Assembly: GCA_002291945.1 (NCBI GenBank)
Contig: DBAZ01000063.1
Coordinates: 1-34,039, forward strand
DNA: 34,039 nucleotides
From: Tepidimonas sp. UBA997
GTDB lineage: Bacteria > Pseudomonadota > Gammaproteobacteria > Burkholderiales > Burkholderiaceae_C
Direction: 5' to 3'
Part shown: piece by piece, positions 8,484-14,660 of the stretch
Position numbering within the stretch: position 1 is the first letter of the stretch
Layout: the number at the start of each line of letters is the position of its first letter
Position numbers and translations under genes: made by a program
The notes under the pieces: generated by a model
Seen by the model: only the letters and a program-made list of their open reading frames with translations
What the model was told of the DNA's origin: nothing
Databases searched by the model: none

Positions 8484-9067
8484 GCGGCCGTCTCACACTG
8501 GCCATTGACCACCACATAACGTTTCCCCGAACCCGGGCACACCGACTCACCGCTGCCCGAAAGAGGCAACGCCAGCCGCTCGCCGAACTCGCTCATCCAG
8601 CCCACCTGGCGTGCAGGCACACCCACCATCAGGGCATAGGGCTTGACGTCTTTGTTGACCACCGCGCCGGCGCCAATGAAAGCAAACTCGCCGATGGTGA
8701 TGCCGCACACGACGGTGCAGTTGGCCCCCAAGGTGGCGCCTTTCTTGACCAGGGTGTTGCGGTATTCGCTCTTGCGCTCGATGAGGGAGCGGGGGTTGTA
8801 CACGTTGGTGAACACCATGCTTGGGCCGCAGAACACGCCTTCTTCCAGTGTGACGTTGTCATAGACGCTCACGTTGTTCTGGATCTTGCACTGGTCGCCA
8901 ATAACCACCTTGTTGCCCACGAACACGTTTTGCCCTAGGGACACCCCTTTGCCGATTCGCGCACCCCCACAAACATGCACCCAGTGCCACACGCGAGAGC
9001 CTTCGCCAATCTGGGCGCCTTCGTCCACGATGGCGGATGGGTGGATGGTGACGTTGGGGCCGGTCAT
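8480..9067 (-). CDS. wbpD: UDP-2-acetamido-3-amino-glucuronate N-acetyltransferase
   Basis: 195 residues with the hexapeptide-repeat pattern of left-handed beta-helix acyltransferases (many I/V-G-x-G and V-x-I-G turns from residue 10 to 160). The stretch KIQNNVSVYDNVTLEEGVF and VYNPRSLIERK match WbpD/WlbB as I remember them. It acetylates the 3-amino group made by WbpE, using acetyl-CoA, to give UDP-GlcNAc(3NAc)A. These enzymes are trimeric and cytoplasmic. It lies one base after wlbA/wbpB and overlaps wbpE by 4 bp. The end of the protein carries an extra variable tail, as in the family. Confidence 0.93.
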   Translation of the reverse strand: MTGPNVTIHPSAIVDEGAQIGEGSRVWHWVHVCGGARIGKGVSLGQNVFVGNKVVIGDQCKIQNNVSVYDNVTLEEGVFCGPSMVFTNVYNPRSLIERKSEYRNTLVKKGATLGANCTVVCGITIGEFAFIGAGAVVNKDVKPYALMVGVPARQVGWMSEFGERLALPLSGSGESVCPGSGKRYVVVNGQCETAA

Positions 9068-9068
9068 G

Positions 9069-10136
9069 TCAGCAATCTAGGGGCAAAGAAACTTTCACAC
9101 CGTCTTTGGCTGAGCGGTACATGGCCACGAGCAGTTCGAGGCTTTTGAGACCGGAACGGCCATCGGTCTCAGGGTCTGCTTGACCACGCATCACGTCCAC
9201 CACGTTGCGGTAGTACAGTGGGTGCCCAAAACCGTACACGCTGGTGGTGGTGTAACTTGCCTTTTGAATTGCAGCATCTTCGGGCAGGGGCTCTTCAAAT
9301 TGCCAATGCTGGATGTCGTTGACGGCCACACCACCCACGCGTACGGTGCCTTTCTCGCCCAGAACGGTCATGGAGCCTTCCAGGTTTTGCGGGTAGGTGA
9401 GCATGCTCACATTGAGCGTGCCCATGGTGCCGCTGCGCCACTTGATGACAGCCACACCGCTGTCTTCTACTTCGATGTCGCGCGCTTGGGTGCCAGTGTA
9501 GGCCATGACGCTCTCCACAGGACCAATCATCCAGTCGAGCAAGTCTATGTAGTGACTGGCCTGGTTCATGAGGGCGCCACCATCGAATTCCCAGGTGCCA
9601 CGCCAGCCGTTGCCTTGGTCGTAATAGGACTGGGGGCGGGTCCAGAATACGTTGAGTGCCACGTTGTAGATGCGGCCAAAGCGGCCTTGTTCTATCGCCT
9701 TCTTGAGCAGTTGAAGGGTGGCATTGCGCCGGTTTTGTTTGACCACCAAGAGGCGCACACCGGCTTGATCGCAAGCTTTGACCATGGCCAAGCCATCGGC
9801 ATAGCGTGTGCCCATGGGTTTTTCGGTGAGCACATGCACGTTGCGCTGCGCAGCCAGAATGGCTTGTTCGGGGTGCAACCCACTGGGCGTACACAGGGCC
9901 ACCATATCCAGTTGCTCTTGTTGTAACATGTCCGTCATGCGGGTGTAACCGGGCACCTTGTACTGGTCGCTGTGCTCTTTGAGGACATTGGCATCCGTAT
10001 CGCAAACAGCGGTCAGCTCCATGTCTTGAACGCACTGCTCAATAGAACCGAAGTGGTTTTTGCTGATGCGGCCACAACCGACCACCGCGATTCGAATTTT
10101 GCGGCCCGTGATGACGGGAAAAGGATGGATATTCAT
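9069..10136 (-). CDS. wlbA: UDP-N-acetylglucosaminuronate 3-dehydrogenase (WlbA/WbpB type)
   Basis: 355 residues of the Gfo/Idh/MocA family. It has an N-terminal Rossmann motif VGCGRISKNHF, the EKPMGTRYADG motif containing the conserved lysine, and an FDGGALMNQASHYIDLLDW segment typical of WlbA. The enzyme oxidises C3 of UDP-GlcNAcA to the 3-keto sugar needed by WbpE. It looks more like Bordetella WlbA than Pseudomonas WbpB, and WlbA-type proteins recycle NAD with 2-oxoglutarate. An 11-base gap follows the dehydrogenase gene and a one-base gap precedes wbpD. Both fit a single operon. Confidence 0.92.
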   Translation of the reverse strand: MNIHPFPVITGRKIRIAVVGCGRISKNHFGSIEQCVQDMELTAVCDTDANVLKEHSDQYKVPGYTRMTDMLQQEQLDMVALCTPSGLHPEQAILAAQRNVHVLTEKPMGTRYADGLAMVKACDQAGVRLLVVKQNRRNATLQLLKKAIEQGRFGRIYNVALNVFWTRPQSYYDQGNGWRGTWEFDGGALMNQASHYIDLLDWMIGPVESVMAYTGTQARDIEVEDSGVAVIKWRSGTMGTLNVSMLTYPQNLEGSMTVLGEKGTVRVGGVAVNDIQHWQFEEPLPEDAAIQKASYTTTSVYGFGHPLYYRNVVDVMRGQADPETDGRSGLKSLELLVAMYRSAKDGVKVSLPLDC

Positions 10137-10147
10137 GAGGAGGGCGG

Positions 10148-11446
10148 TTAAAAGCGAAACACAGAAAAGCCGGCCGCAGCGGCCTCGTGCCGGTTGTAGA
10201 GCGATTTAAGGTCGGCCAACACAGGCTTGCTGTTGCGGCACCATGCCCGTAATTGCTGGAGGGAAAGGTTGCGGAATTCGTTGTGTCCGACGGCCACGAC
10301 CAGTGCATCTACAGGGTGGTTGGCATCTATAGTACCCAGCACAATGCCGTATTCGCCCTGAACTTCTACCGGATCGGCCCAAGGGTCGGCCACCACTACG
10401 TGCCCCCCCCATTGCTGCAGTTCCTTGACTAGATCGGCCACTTTGCTGTTGCGAATGTCTGGGCAGTTTTCTTTGAAGGTGATGCCCAGCACTCCGACTG
10501 TGGATCGGGCAACATCTACGCCGTTTTGCAGCATGCGCTTGATGACGTTGCGTGCAGCATAACGGGCCATGTTATCGTTGATGCGGCGACCCGCCAAGAT
10601 GACTTGAGGGTGATAACCTAGTTCTTCAGCCTTGTGGGTTAGATAGTAAGGATCGACCCCAATGCAGTGCCCACCAACCATGCCGGGGCGGAAGGGCAGG
10701 AAATTCCATTTGCTTCCTGCGGCTTCCAGAACCTCTAGGGTGTCGATGCCAATGCGTTCAAAAATGACCGATAGTTCATTGACGAAGGCGATGTTCAAGT
10801 CGCGCTGACTGTTTTCGATCACCTTGGCGGCTTCAGCCACTTTGATGCTACTGGCCTTCCAGGTGCCAGCCTTGATGATTTCGCCGTACAAGGCATCTAC
10901 CGCATCAGCCACAGTCGGCGTGCTGCCACTGGTGATTTTTTTGATGGTGGTTAAGGTGTTGACCTTGTCGCCCGGATTGATACGTTCGGGGCTGTAGCCA
11001 CAGTAAAACTCTAGATTGAACTTGAGCCCACTGCACTGCTCCAGTATGGGCACACACACATCTTCGGTGGCACCTGGGTAGACGGTCGATTCGTAGATGA
11101 CGAGGTCACCTTTTTTAAGCGCCTGGCCCACGGTTGTACTGGCCCTGATGAGGGGCGTCATGTCCGGCCGGTTGGCCGAGTCTACCGGGGTCGGCACAGT
11201 GACGATGAAGACCCGAGCCTCATGCAGATCGGCTGCGGTGCAACTGTAGTGTAGTTGGGTGGCCTGCGCTAATTCCTGCGAGCTGCATTCCAGCGTGTGG
11301 TCTTTGCCACTTTGTAGTTCGGCAATGCGCTGGGGGTTGATGTCGAACCCAATTACGGGACGGACTTTGCCAAATTCAACAGCCAGCGGCAGACCAACAT
11401 AACCTAAGCCGATAATTGCGATTTTTGAGTTAGCCAGATTGTTCAT
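10148..11446 (-). CDS. tviB: UDP-N-acetyl-D-hexosamine 6-dehydrogenase (TviB/WbpO type)
   Basis: 432 residues of the UDP-glucose/GDP-mannose dehydrogenase family. It has GLGYVG (residues 13-18), YESTVYPGATE, AEAAKVIEN with K208, and the catalytic cysteine C261 in GGHCIGVDPYYL. The enzyme oxidises the C6 alcohol of a UDP-N-acetylhexosamine to a carboxylate in two NAD-dependent steps. The N-terminus (KIAIIGLGYVGLPLAVEF) is of the TviB/WbpO subgroup, not the classic Pseudomonas WbpA. By context it supplies UDP-GlcNAcA to the next three enzymes. It is the first intact gene of the operon, and its ATG lies a few bases after the wreck of a PIN-toxin gene. Confidence 0.92.
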   Translation of the reverse strand: MNNLANSKIAIIGLGYVGLPLAVEFGKVRPVIGFDINPQRIAELQSGKDHTLECSSQELAQATQLHYSCTAADLHEARVFIVTVPTPVDSANRPDMTPLIRASTTVGQALKKGDLVIYESTVYPGATEDVCVPILEQCSGLKFNLEFYCGYSPERINPGDKVNTLTTIKKITSGSTPTVADAVDALYGEIIKAGTWKASSIKVAEAAKVIENSQRDLNIAFVNELSVIFERIGIDTLEVLEAAGSKWNFLPFRPGMVGGHCIGVDPYYLTHKAEELGYHPQVILAGRRINDNMARYAARNVIKRMLQNGVDVARSTVGVLGITFKENCPDIRNSKVADLVKELQQWGGHVVVADPWADPVEVQGEYGIVLGTIDANHPVDALVVAVGHNEFRNLSLQQLRAWCRNSKPVLADLKSLYNRHEAAAAGFSVFRF

Positions 11447-11452
11447 TAGATG

Positions 11453-11555
11453 TCACATCCCGGTTGATCCATCGTCCAGCGCCAAACCGTAACGGGCTTC
11501 AAATAGTGTGATGCTGAATGCGGGCCGAGAGCACATTGGTGTTAAGAATGATCAT
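11453..11555 (-). pseudogene. FitB/VapC-like PIN toxin, two fragments
   Basis: The minus strand from 11555 reads MIILNTNVLSA, the invariant first strand of FitB-type PIN nucleases, and then stops at 11499. A second frame (11515-11453) reads SITLFEARYGLAL, a piece found some 50-60 residues further on in such proteins. An internal deletion with frameshift has fused the two pieces, and the 3' part is lost at the sugar dehydrogenase gene. The ATG overlaps the stop of the antitoxin-like gene as ATGA, the usual fitAB/vapBC layout. No functional toxin can be made. Confidence 0.75.
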
Positions 11556-11770
11556 GCATGAAAGCTCATGGGAACAAGGGGATGGCCACGCAGTGCAGGC
11601 AAGGGTTCTGTCAGCCCCACATCAGTAAACCGGGAGGCGATACGCGATCCCAGCTGGGCCGATAGGGTCGGTTCTTCATTGACGGCGCACCGCAGAATCT
11701 GACGGACTTCTTTTTCCATGCTCCAGCCGTGCTGGCTGGCGCACTGCTTGAGCACCGCTTTCATATCGTC
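11552..11770 (-). pseudogene. FitA/VapB-like antitoxin, N-terminally truncated
   Basis: The frame reads DDMKAVLKQCASQHGWSMEKEVRQ, the ribbon-helix-helix region of FitA/VapB-like antitoxins, and ends in a proline-rich toxin-binding tail. The first beta-strand (normally about eight residues before this point) is missing, because the sequence is fused in frame to a manC fragment. An ATG exists at codon 3 (11764), but initiation there would lack the DNA-contacting strand. It pairs with the broken toxin immediately downstream. I read the module as dead, or at most as an antitoxin-only relic. Confidence 0.7.
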
Positions 11771-11789
11771 TTCGCCCAAGTAGCTGCCC

Positions 11790-12151
11790 GGGCAGCGCTC
11801 CATGACGGCGTAGTCGATGGAGTCGGCTGGTATGGCGGCGAATGGGCTTTGCCGGGGCGCACGAAAGTGTGGTCTTGCGTTTTGCTGTGCCACGCGGCGG
11901 AGGTGGCGCTGGCGATGTCTGGCCGGAATGCGGCTATTGCCTTGAGCCAGACCGATGCCTTGAGCACGAACATGCCCGCGTTCCAGCAGTAGCCCCCCCC
12001 GCGTCGAGGTAGCTCTGCGCTGTTGCGGCATTCGGTTTTTCGATGAAACGCCGCACGCACATGGTGTCGGCATCGTTTTGGGGTTGGGTTTGGGGTTGGA
12101 TTTCGATATACCGGAGCCGCCACAGAGGATGACGGGAGTGACGTTGATCAT
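11790..12151 (-). pseudogene. manC: manC (mannose-1-phosphate guanylyltransferase) remnant 1
   Basis: Four ManC blocks appear in order on the minus strand but in different frames. MINVTPVILCGGSG begins at ATG 12151. RRFIEKPNAATAQ lies at about 12045-12000. WNAGMFVLKASVWLKAIAAF lies at about 11985-11925 after a frame change in a long G/C run. FAAIPADSIDYAVMER lies at about 11836-11790 after another shift. Roughly half of the protein, including the segment between the nucleotide-binding loop and FIEKP, is deleted, and the C-terminal half is absent. ManC makes GDP-mannose. The fragment keeps a leader with a promoter-like element and an ops-like site. A CCAACCCCAAA-type short repeat (about 12075-12100) lies at one deletion junction. 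Confidence 0.82.
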
Positions 12152-12176
12152 GCTTGCCAAGGGGCGTTTATGGCGG
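12114..12176. repeat. 63-bp direct repeat, copy A (manC start region)
   Basis: This segment matches 13208-13270 at 60 of 63 positions by direct reading. It covers the first codons of manC and the 25 bases before its ATG, on the minus strand. The two copies mark two separate manC 5' ends 1.1 kb apart. Confidence 0.9.
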
Positions 12177-12183
12177 ATTGGCC

Positions 12184-12195
12184 CACGCTACCGCA
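12184..12195 (-). promoter_or_regulatory. ops-like RfaH recruitment element
   Basis: On the minus strand the sequence is TGCGGTAGCGTG. The enterobacterial ops element is GGCGGTAGCGT, so only the first base differs. It lies in the leader of manC remnant 1, about 70 bases after a TACAAT -10 candidate and about 33 bases before the manC ATG, as expected for an ops site in a long 5' leader. A RfaH-like gene is encoded 2 kb upstream on the same strand. Confidence 0.65.
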
Positions 12196-12265
12196 GTGCC
12201 GAGGTACGTTGTTCAAACGCGGCTGCGGGGTGTGCTGACGTAAACGTCGGCGTAGGATCGTCGGC

Positions 12266-12271
12266 ATTGTA
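12266..12271 (-). promoter_or_regulatory. Putative -10 element (TACAAT) before manC remnant 1
   Basis: The minus strand reads GGGTACAATGCC. The same block with a few changes stands before manC remnant 2 (13284-13289), and GGGTACAATG also occurs before rfaH (14552-14557). No convincing -35 hexamer is visible at 16-18 bp, so an activator or a different sigma contact may be needed. The leader from here to the manC ATG would be about 110 bases. Confidence 0.45.
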
Positions 12272-12307
12272 CCCTACGCCAGAACCGTGTTGGCTGCCGT
12301 GCTGCCG

Positions 12308-12526
12308 TGCTGGCTGCGCGGTGTGGGCGGCAACATTCGAAGCCGAGAGCATGATGCATGCGCTTGTCTGTCGTGCGGCTGAACAGGGGGCTGACCGATC
12401 TTCTGGCTCGGCATGGGTGCGGGTGACGATGTGTGGTGTGCCCAGCGGCTGCAAGCGCCGGACGTTGGCCGAACCGACCATGCCACGGTGGCCAGCGACG
12501 AAGATGTGGGTGGTTTGAGTTGTCAT
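12308..12526 (-). pseudogene. fcl: fcl (GDP-L-fucose synthase) N-terminal remnant
   Basis: From ATG 12526 the frame reads HIFVAGHRGMVGSANVRRLQ, the NAD-binding start of GDP-4-keto-6-deoxymannose epimerase/reductase (Fcl/WcaG), then IVTRTHAE. After a short gap comes LSASNVAAHTAQPA, which aligns with the family's LAAAKVGGIHANNTYPA block. The residues between them are shorter than usual and degenerate. Everything after about residue 75, including the catalytic YxxxK, is lost. Fcl acts after ManC in GDP-fucose synthesis, so two steps of the same pathway have decayed side by side. Confidence 0.75.
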
Positions 12527-12560
12527 CAACCCTGTTGCACTTGGGGCTTGAATGCGCCGT

Positions 12561-12776
12561 TTAGTTGTTCTCGGCTTTGTCGAGCTGCGCCGACAGTTGG
12601 TTGGCTTGCTGGGCCAAGTCTTGCAGACTCATAGGCGGCAAGCCAGTTTGGCGCCACTGTGTGTAGTCGAACTTGTCGCGCGATACAACAGCCAGAAAGC
12701 GCTCGGCTTCAACCAAACCCAGTGCCCCTATGAGGGCCTGCATGCCAGTCATGCGGATTTCGGCCTCAGTTTTCAT
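12561..12776 (-). CDS. Small protein paired with a PIN toxin, probable antitoxin
   Basis: A 71-residue ORF that looks intact: MKTEAEIRMTGMQALIGALG, then EAERFLAVVSRDKFDYTQW. I recall small proteins of this type next to PIN-domain genes beginning MKSVYLDMCCFNRP, and one lies immediately upstream here, overlapping by 11 bp. By that association it is the likely antitoxin or accessory partner, encoded second, which is the reverse of the common vapBC order. It has no recognisable DNA-binding motif. With the toxin broken, it may be expressed without function or be on its way to loss. Its assignment as antitoxin is inference. Confidence 0.6.
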   Translation of the reverse strand: MKTEAEIRMTGMQALIGALGLVEAERFLAVVSRDKFDYTQWRQTGLPPMSLQDLAQQANQLSAQLDKAENN

Positions 12777-13145
12777 ACCAGTTCTCCAATATGGCTAACG
12801 CGTCAGTTGGACGATGAGCATTGAGTGCAGGTACGACTTTTTGACAACGCTTTAGCAGGCGATCGTCGGTCGTCACAAACAAATCTGCTTGAGCAGCCAC
12901 GGCAGAGGCTACGTGCAGTGCACATGAGCAAGACGCCGCCACTGAAAAATGGCCTGCTTGTGTTCTGGGTAGGGGTTTTTGCTGCACTCAAAGTCGAGTA
13001 TGGCAGACCATACCAGTTTGCAGCGACCGCTGTGCATGCTTTCTTGAATGAGGAGTTTTGCCTCGGTTTCCAATCGAATACGCGCCTGCGACTGGTCATC
13101 GTAAGGCCGATTGAAGCAGCACATGTCGAGGTAAACAGACTTCAT
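12766..13145 (-). pseudogene. PIN-domain toxin, internally deleted and frameshifted
   Basis: From ATG 13145 the frame reads MKSVYLDMCCFNRPYDDQSQ and continues through LVWSAILDFECSKNPYPEHK to a stop at 12909. The protein's C-terminal part continues in another frame as ALHVASAVAAQADLFVTTDD, with the conserved late aspartates of a PIN nuclease, down to the stop at 12766. About 25-30 codons that normally lie between HVH and ALHVA are missing, and the junction falls in GTGCACTGCAC. PIN toxins are metal-dependent RNases, and this copy cannot form the active site. The module sits between manC remnant 2 and the fcl remnant. Confidence 0.75.
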
Positions 13146-13200
13146 GGTGGTGTTGACGGCATTTATCGCAACTTGCTGAGCAGCAACTGCGACTGTGTGG

Positions 13201-13245
13201 GGTACCCGAGCCGCCACAGCGGATGACGGGGGTGACCTTGATCAT
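13201..13245 (-). pseudogene. manC: manC remnant 2 (first 15 codons)
   Basis: From ATG 13245 the minus strand reads MIKVTPVIRCGGSGT, the nucleotide-binding start of ManC, with R in place of the usual L before CGG. Homology stops abruptly after codon 15 and is replaced by sequence leading into the PIN-toxin gene. It is a second, diverged copy of the 5' end seen at 12151. Confidence 0.75.
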
Positions 13246-13270
13246 GCTTGCCAAGGGGCGTTTATGGCGG
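13208..13270. repeat. 63-bp direct repeat, copy B (manC start region)
   Basis: Partner of 12114-12176, with three differences in 63 bases. The similarity resumes around the TACAAT element at 13284-13289, but the roughly 90-base leader that carries the ops-like site in copy A is missing here. Confidence 0.9.
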
Positions 13271-13283
13271 TGCCACAGTTGGC

Positions 13284-13289
13284 ATTGTA
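13284..13289 (-). promoter_or_regulatory. Putative -10 element (TACAAT) before manC remnant 2
   Basis: The minus strand reads CACGGTAGCGGCGTTGGGTACAATGCCAAC. It pairs with the element at 12266-12271, which reads CACGGTTCTGGCGTAGGGTACAATGCC. No good -35 is seen. This copy now stands only about 40 bases before a 15-codon manC stub. Confidence 0.35.
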
Positions 13290-13348
13290 CCCAACGCCGC
13301 TACCGTGTGGCCACACTGCCACACCCTGTGGCCTGCGCGGTGTGGGCG

Positions 13349-13894
13349 TCAGGCGCAGCTTGGGGCCTGAAAGCGCCATGCGCTGTGGCACATGTCGGCC
13401 AAACCCCTGCTGGCTCGCCAGCCCAGCACCTGCTGCGCCTTGGCGGGGTTGGCCCAGCATGCGGCCACGTCGCCAGGGCGGCGCGGGGCCATGTGCAGGG
13501 GCACGGGGCAGCCACTGGCTTGCTCGAAGGCGCGCACTATTTGCAGCACGCTGGTGCCTTGGCCGGTGCCGAGGTTGAACACATCGCACGCCAGCGCATG
13601 GGGTGTGGCCAAGTGCTTGAGCGCGGCGAGGTGGCCTTCGGCCAAGTCCACCACGTGGATGTAGTCGCGCACGCCGTTGCCGTCGGGGGTGGGGTAGTCG
13701 TTGCCCCAGACGTTGAGGTGAGGCAATTGCCCGGCGGCCACGCGGGCCACGTAGGGCATGAGGTTGTTGGGCAGGCCGTTCGGGTTTTCGCCTATCAGGC
13801 CACTGGGGTGGGCACCGACGGGGTTGAAGTAGCGCAGGATGGCCATGCGCCACGTTGCTTCGCTGGCAGCCAGGTCGTGCAGCAGGTGCTCGGC
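13349..13894 (-). pseudogene. galE: galE (UDP-glucose 4-epimerase), C-terminal half
   Basis: About 180 codons match the second half of GalE: HLLHDLAASEATWRMAILRY, FNPVGAHPSG, NDYPTPDGNGVRDYIHVVDL, CDVFNLGTGQGTSVL and RRPGDVAACWANPAKA. The N-terminal half with the NAD-binding GxxGxxG and the SxnY/YxxxK active site is missing. The open frame continues upstream only to a TTG at 13921, through unrelated residues. The last residues (WRFQ) are near the normal end, after which homology is lost. GalE interconverts UDP-glucose and UDP-galactose. This copy cannot be active. Confidence 0.85.
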
Positions 13895-13917
13895 GTCAAG
13901 TTGCAGGATGGCATGAG

Positions 13918-13995
13918 TCAATGGCGAGCGCTGATGGCACCGTCACCACCCTCGTCGTCGGGGTAAGGTTTTGGGAGCAACGGGGTTTGCTGCAT
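13918..13995 (-). pseudogene. Short N-terminal gene fragment between rfaH and galE remnants
   Basis: A 25-codon frame, MQQTPLLPKPYPDDEGGDGA, then a stop. The proline-rich, acidic opening resembles the first residues of polysaccharide chain-length/tyrosine-kinase proteins encoded near rfaH-type genes, but it is too short to assign. It is best read as another truncated relic. I see nothing else in 13996-14024. Confidence 0.3.
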
Positions 13996-14024
13996 TTGTC
14001 TTTGGTTGTGTTTGGCTGGCTCTA

Positions 14025-14522
14025 TCACCCCACCTTGCGCAAACTGGCCGGCGCAACACGCACCCGCACTTGCTTGGAGAGCAGTTCGATCAGCACCATG
14101 ACGCGACGCTCGCCATCGGCCATGTGGTAGATGCCTTCGATACCAGCAAACGGCGCTTGCGTCAGGCGGACCCGCTCACCCGGCTTGAACAGGCGCTCGG
14201 GCTGATTCTGAACGGATGCCTCTTGCGCACGCAGAGCGTCAACCAGACTGTCCGCCACCTTGGCTGGCTCCATGCCGAAGCTGACCAGCCGACTGACGCC
14301 TTTGGTGGAACGGATAGGCGCCCAGCTCGGGGCTGAATCCCCCTGGCCCAGGCGAATGAAGAGGTAACGCGGAAACAGGGGTTCGTCCGTGACCGTCAGC
14401 ATGCCTTGGCGGAGCTTCTCGGACGGGAGGGTGGGCAGATAGCACCGATACCCCTGGCGCTGGAGGTTGTCCAGGGCGCACTTTTCCTGTCTGGGCTTGG
14501 TATGGACGAGATACCAGTGCAT
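14025..14522 (-). CDS. rfaH: RfaH-like transcription antiterminator (NusG paralogue)
   Basis: 165 residues, the size of RfaH. The NusG N-terminal domain opens HWYLVHTKPRQEKCALDNL and holds EPLFPRYLFIRL near residue 50 and TKGVSRLVSFG near residue 75, as in RfaH rather than housekeeping NusG. The C-terminal KOW domain carries GERVRLTQAPFAGIEGIY. RfaH binds RNA polymerase paused at ops sites and suppresses termination in long surface-polysaccharide operons. I chose the ATG at 14522: it has GGGAG seven bases upstream and gives the family N-terminus. The open frame extends further to 14648 through low-complexity sequence. The gene stands at the head of the polysaccharide region, after katG, on the same strand. 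Confidence 0.9.
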   Translation of the reverse strand: MHWYLVHTKPRQEKCALDNLQRQGYRCYLPTLPSEKLRQGMLTVTDEPLFPRYLFIRLGQGDSAPSWAPIRSTKGVSRLVSFGMEPAKVADSLVDALRAQEASVQNQPERLFKPGERVRLTQAPFAGIEGIYHMADGERRVMVLIELLSKQVRVRVAPASLRKVG

Positions 14523-14551
14523 GACGACTCCCGAAGATTGTTGTTGCCAAC

Positions 14552-14557
14552 ATTGTA
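14552..14557 (-). promoter_or_regulatory. Putative -10 element of rfaH
   Basis: The minus strand has GGGTACAATG about 30 bases before the rfaH ATG, which leaves a 20-25 base leader with a GGGAG ribosome-binding site. The -35 region is not recognisable. The block resembles the elements before both manC remnants. Confidence 0.45.
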
Positions 14558-14570
14558 CCCTTCGGGGTTG

Positions 14571-14608
14571 CATGCGGCCCCATGCGGCCCAGTGCATGCG
14601 GCCCAGTG
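14571..14608. repeat. Tandem CATGCGGCCC repeats
   Basis: Three copies of CATGCGGCCC at 14571-14580, 14581-14590 and 14595-14604, two of them followed by AGTG. They lie just upstream of the rfaH promoter candidate, between katG and rfaH. Confidence 0.85.
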
Positions 14609-14660
14609 GTGGTCTGGCAGCGGGCTTGGCACCCCTGGGCTCGCTCATGCGCTGAGGCGA

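Noticed and set aside
11552..12160. A single 202-residue protein from the manC start to the antitoxin end
   Set aside because: The frame is a chance fusion. The middle part matches ManC only in other frames, and the end is a FitA-like antitoxin, so it is not one gene.
13300..13312. Second ops-like site (CACGGTAGCGG) near manC remnant 2
   Set aside because: It matches ops at only about 8 of 11 positions and lies upstream of the -10 candidate, so it would not be transcribed into a leader.
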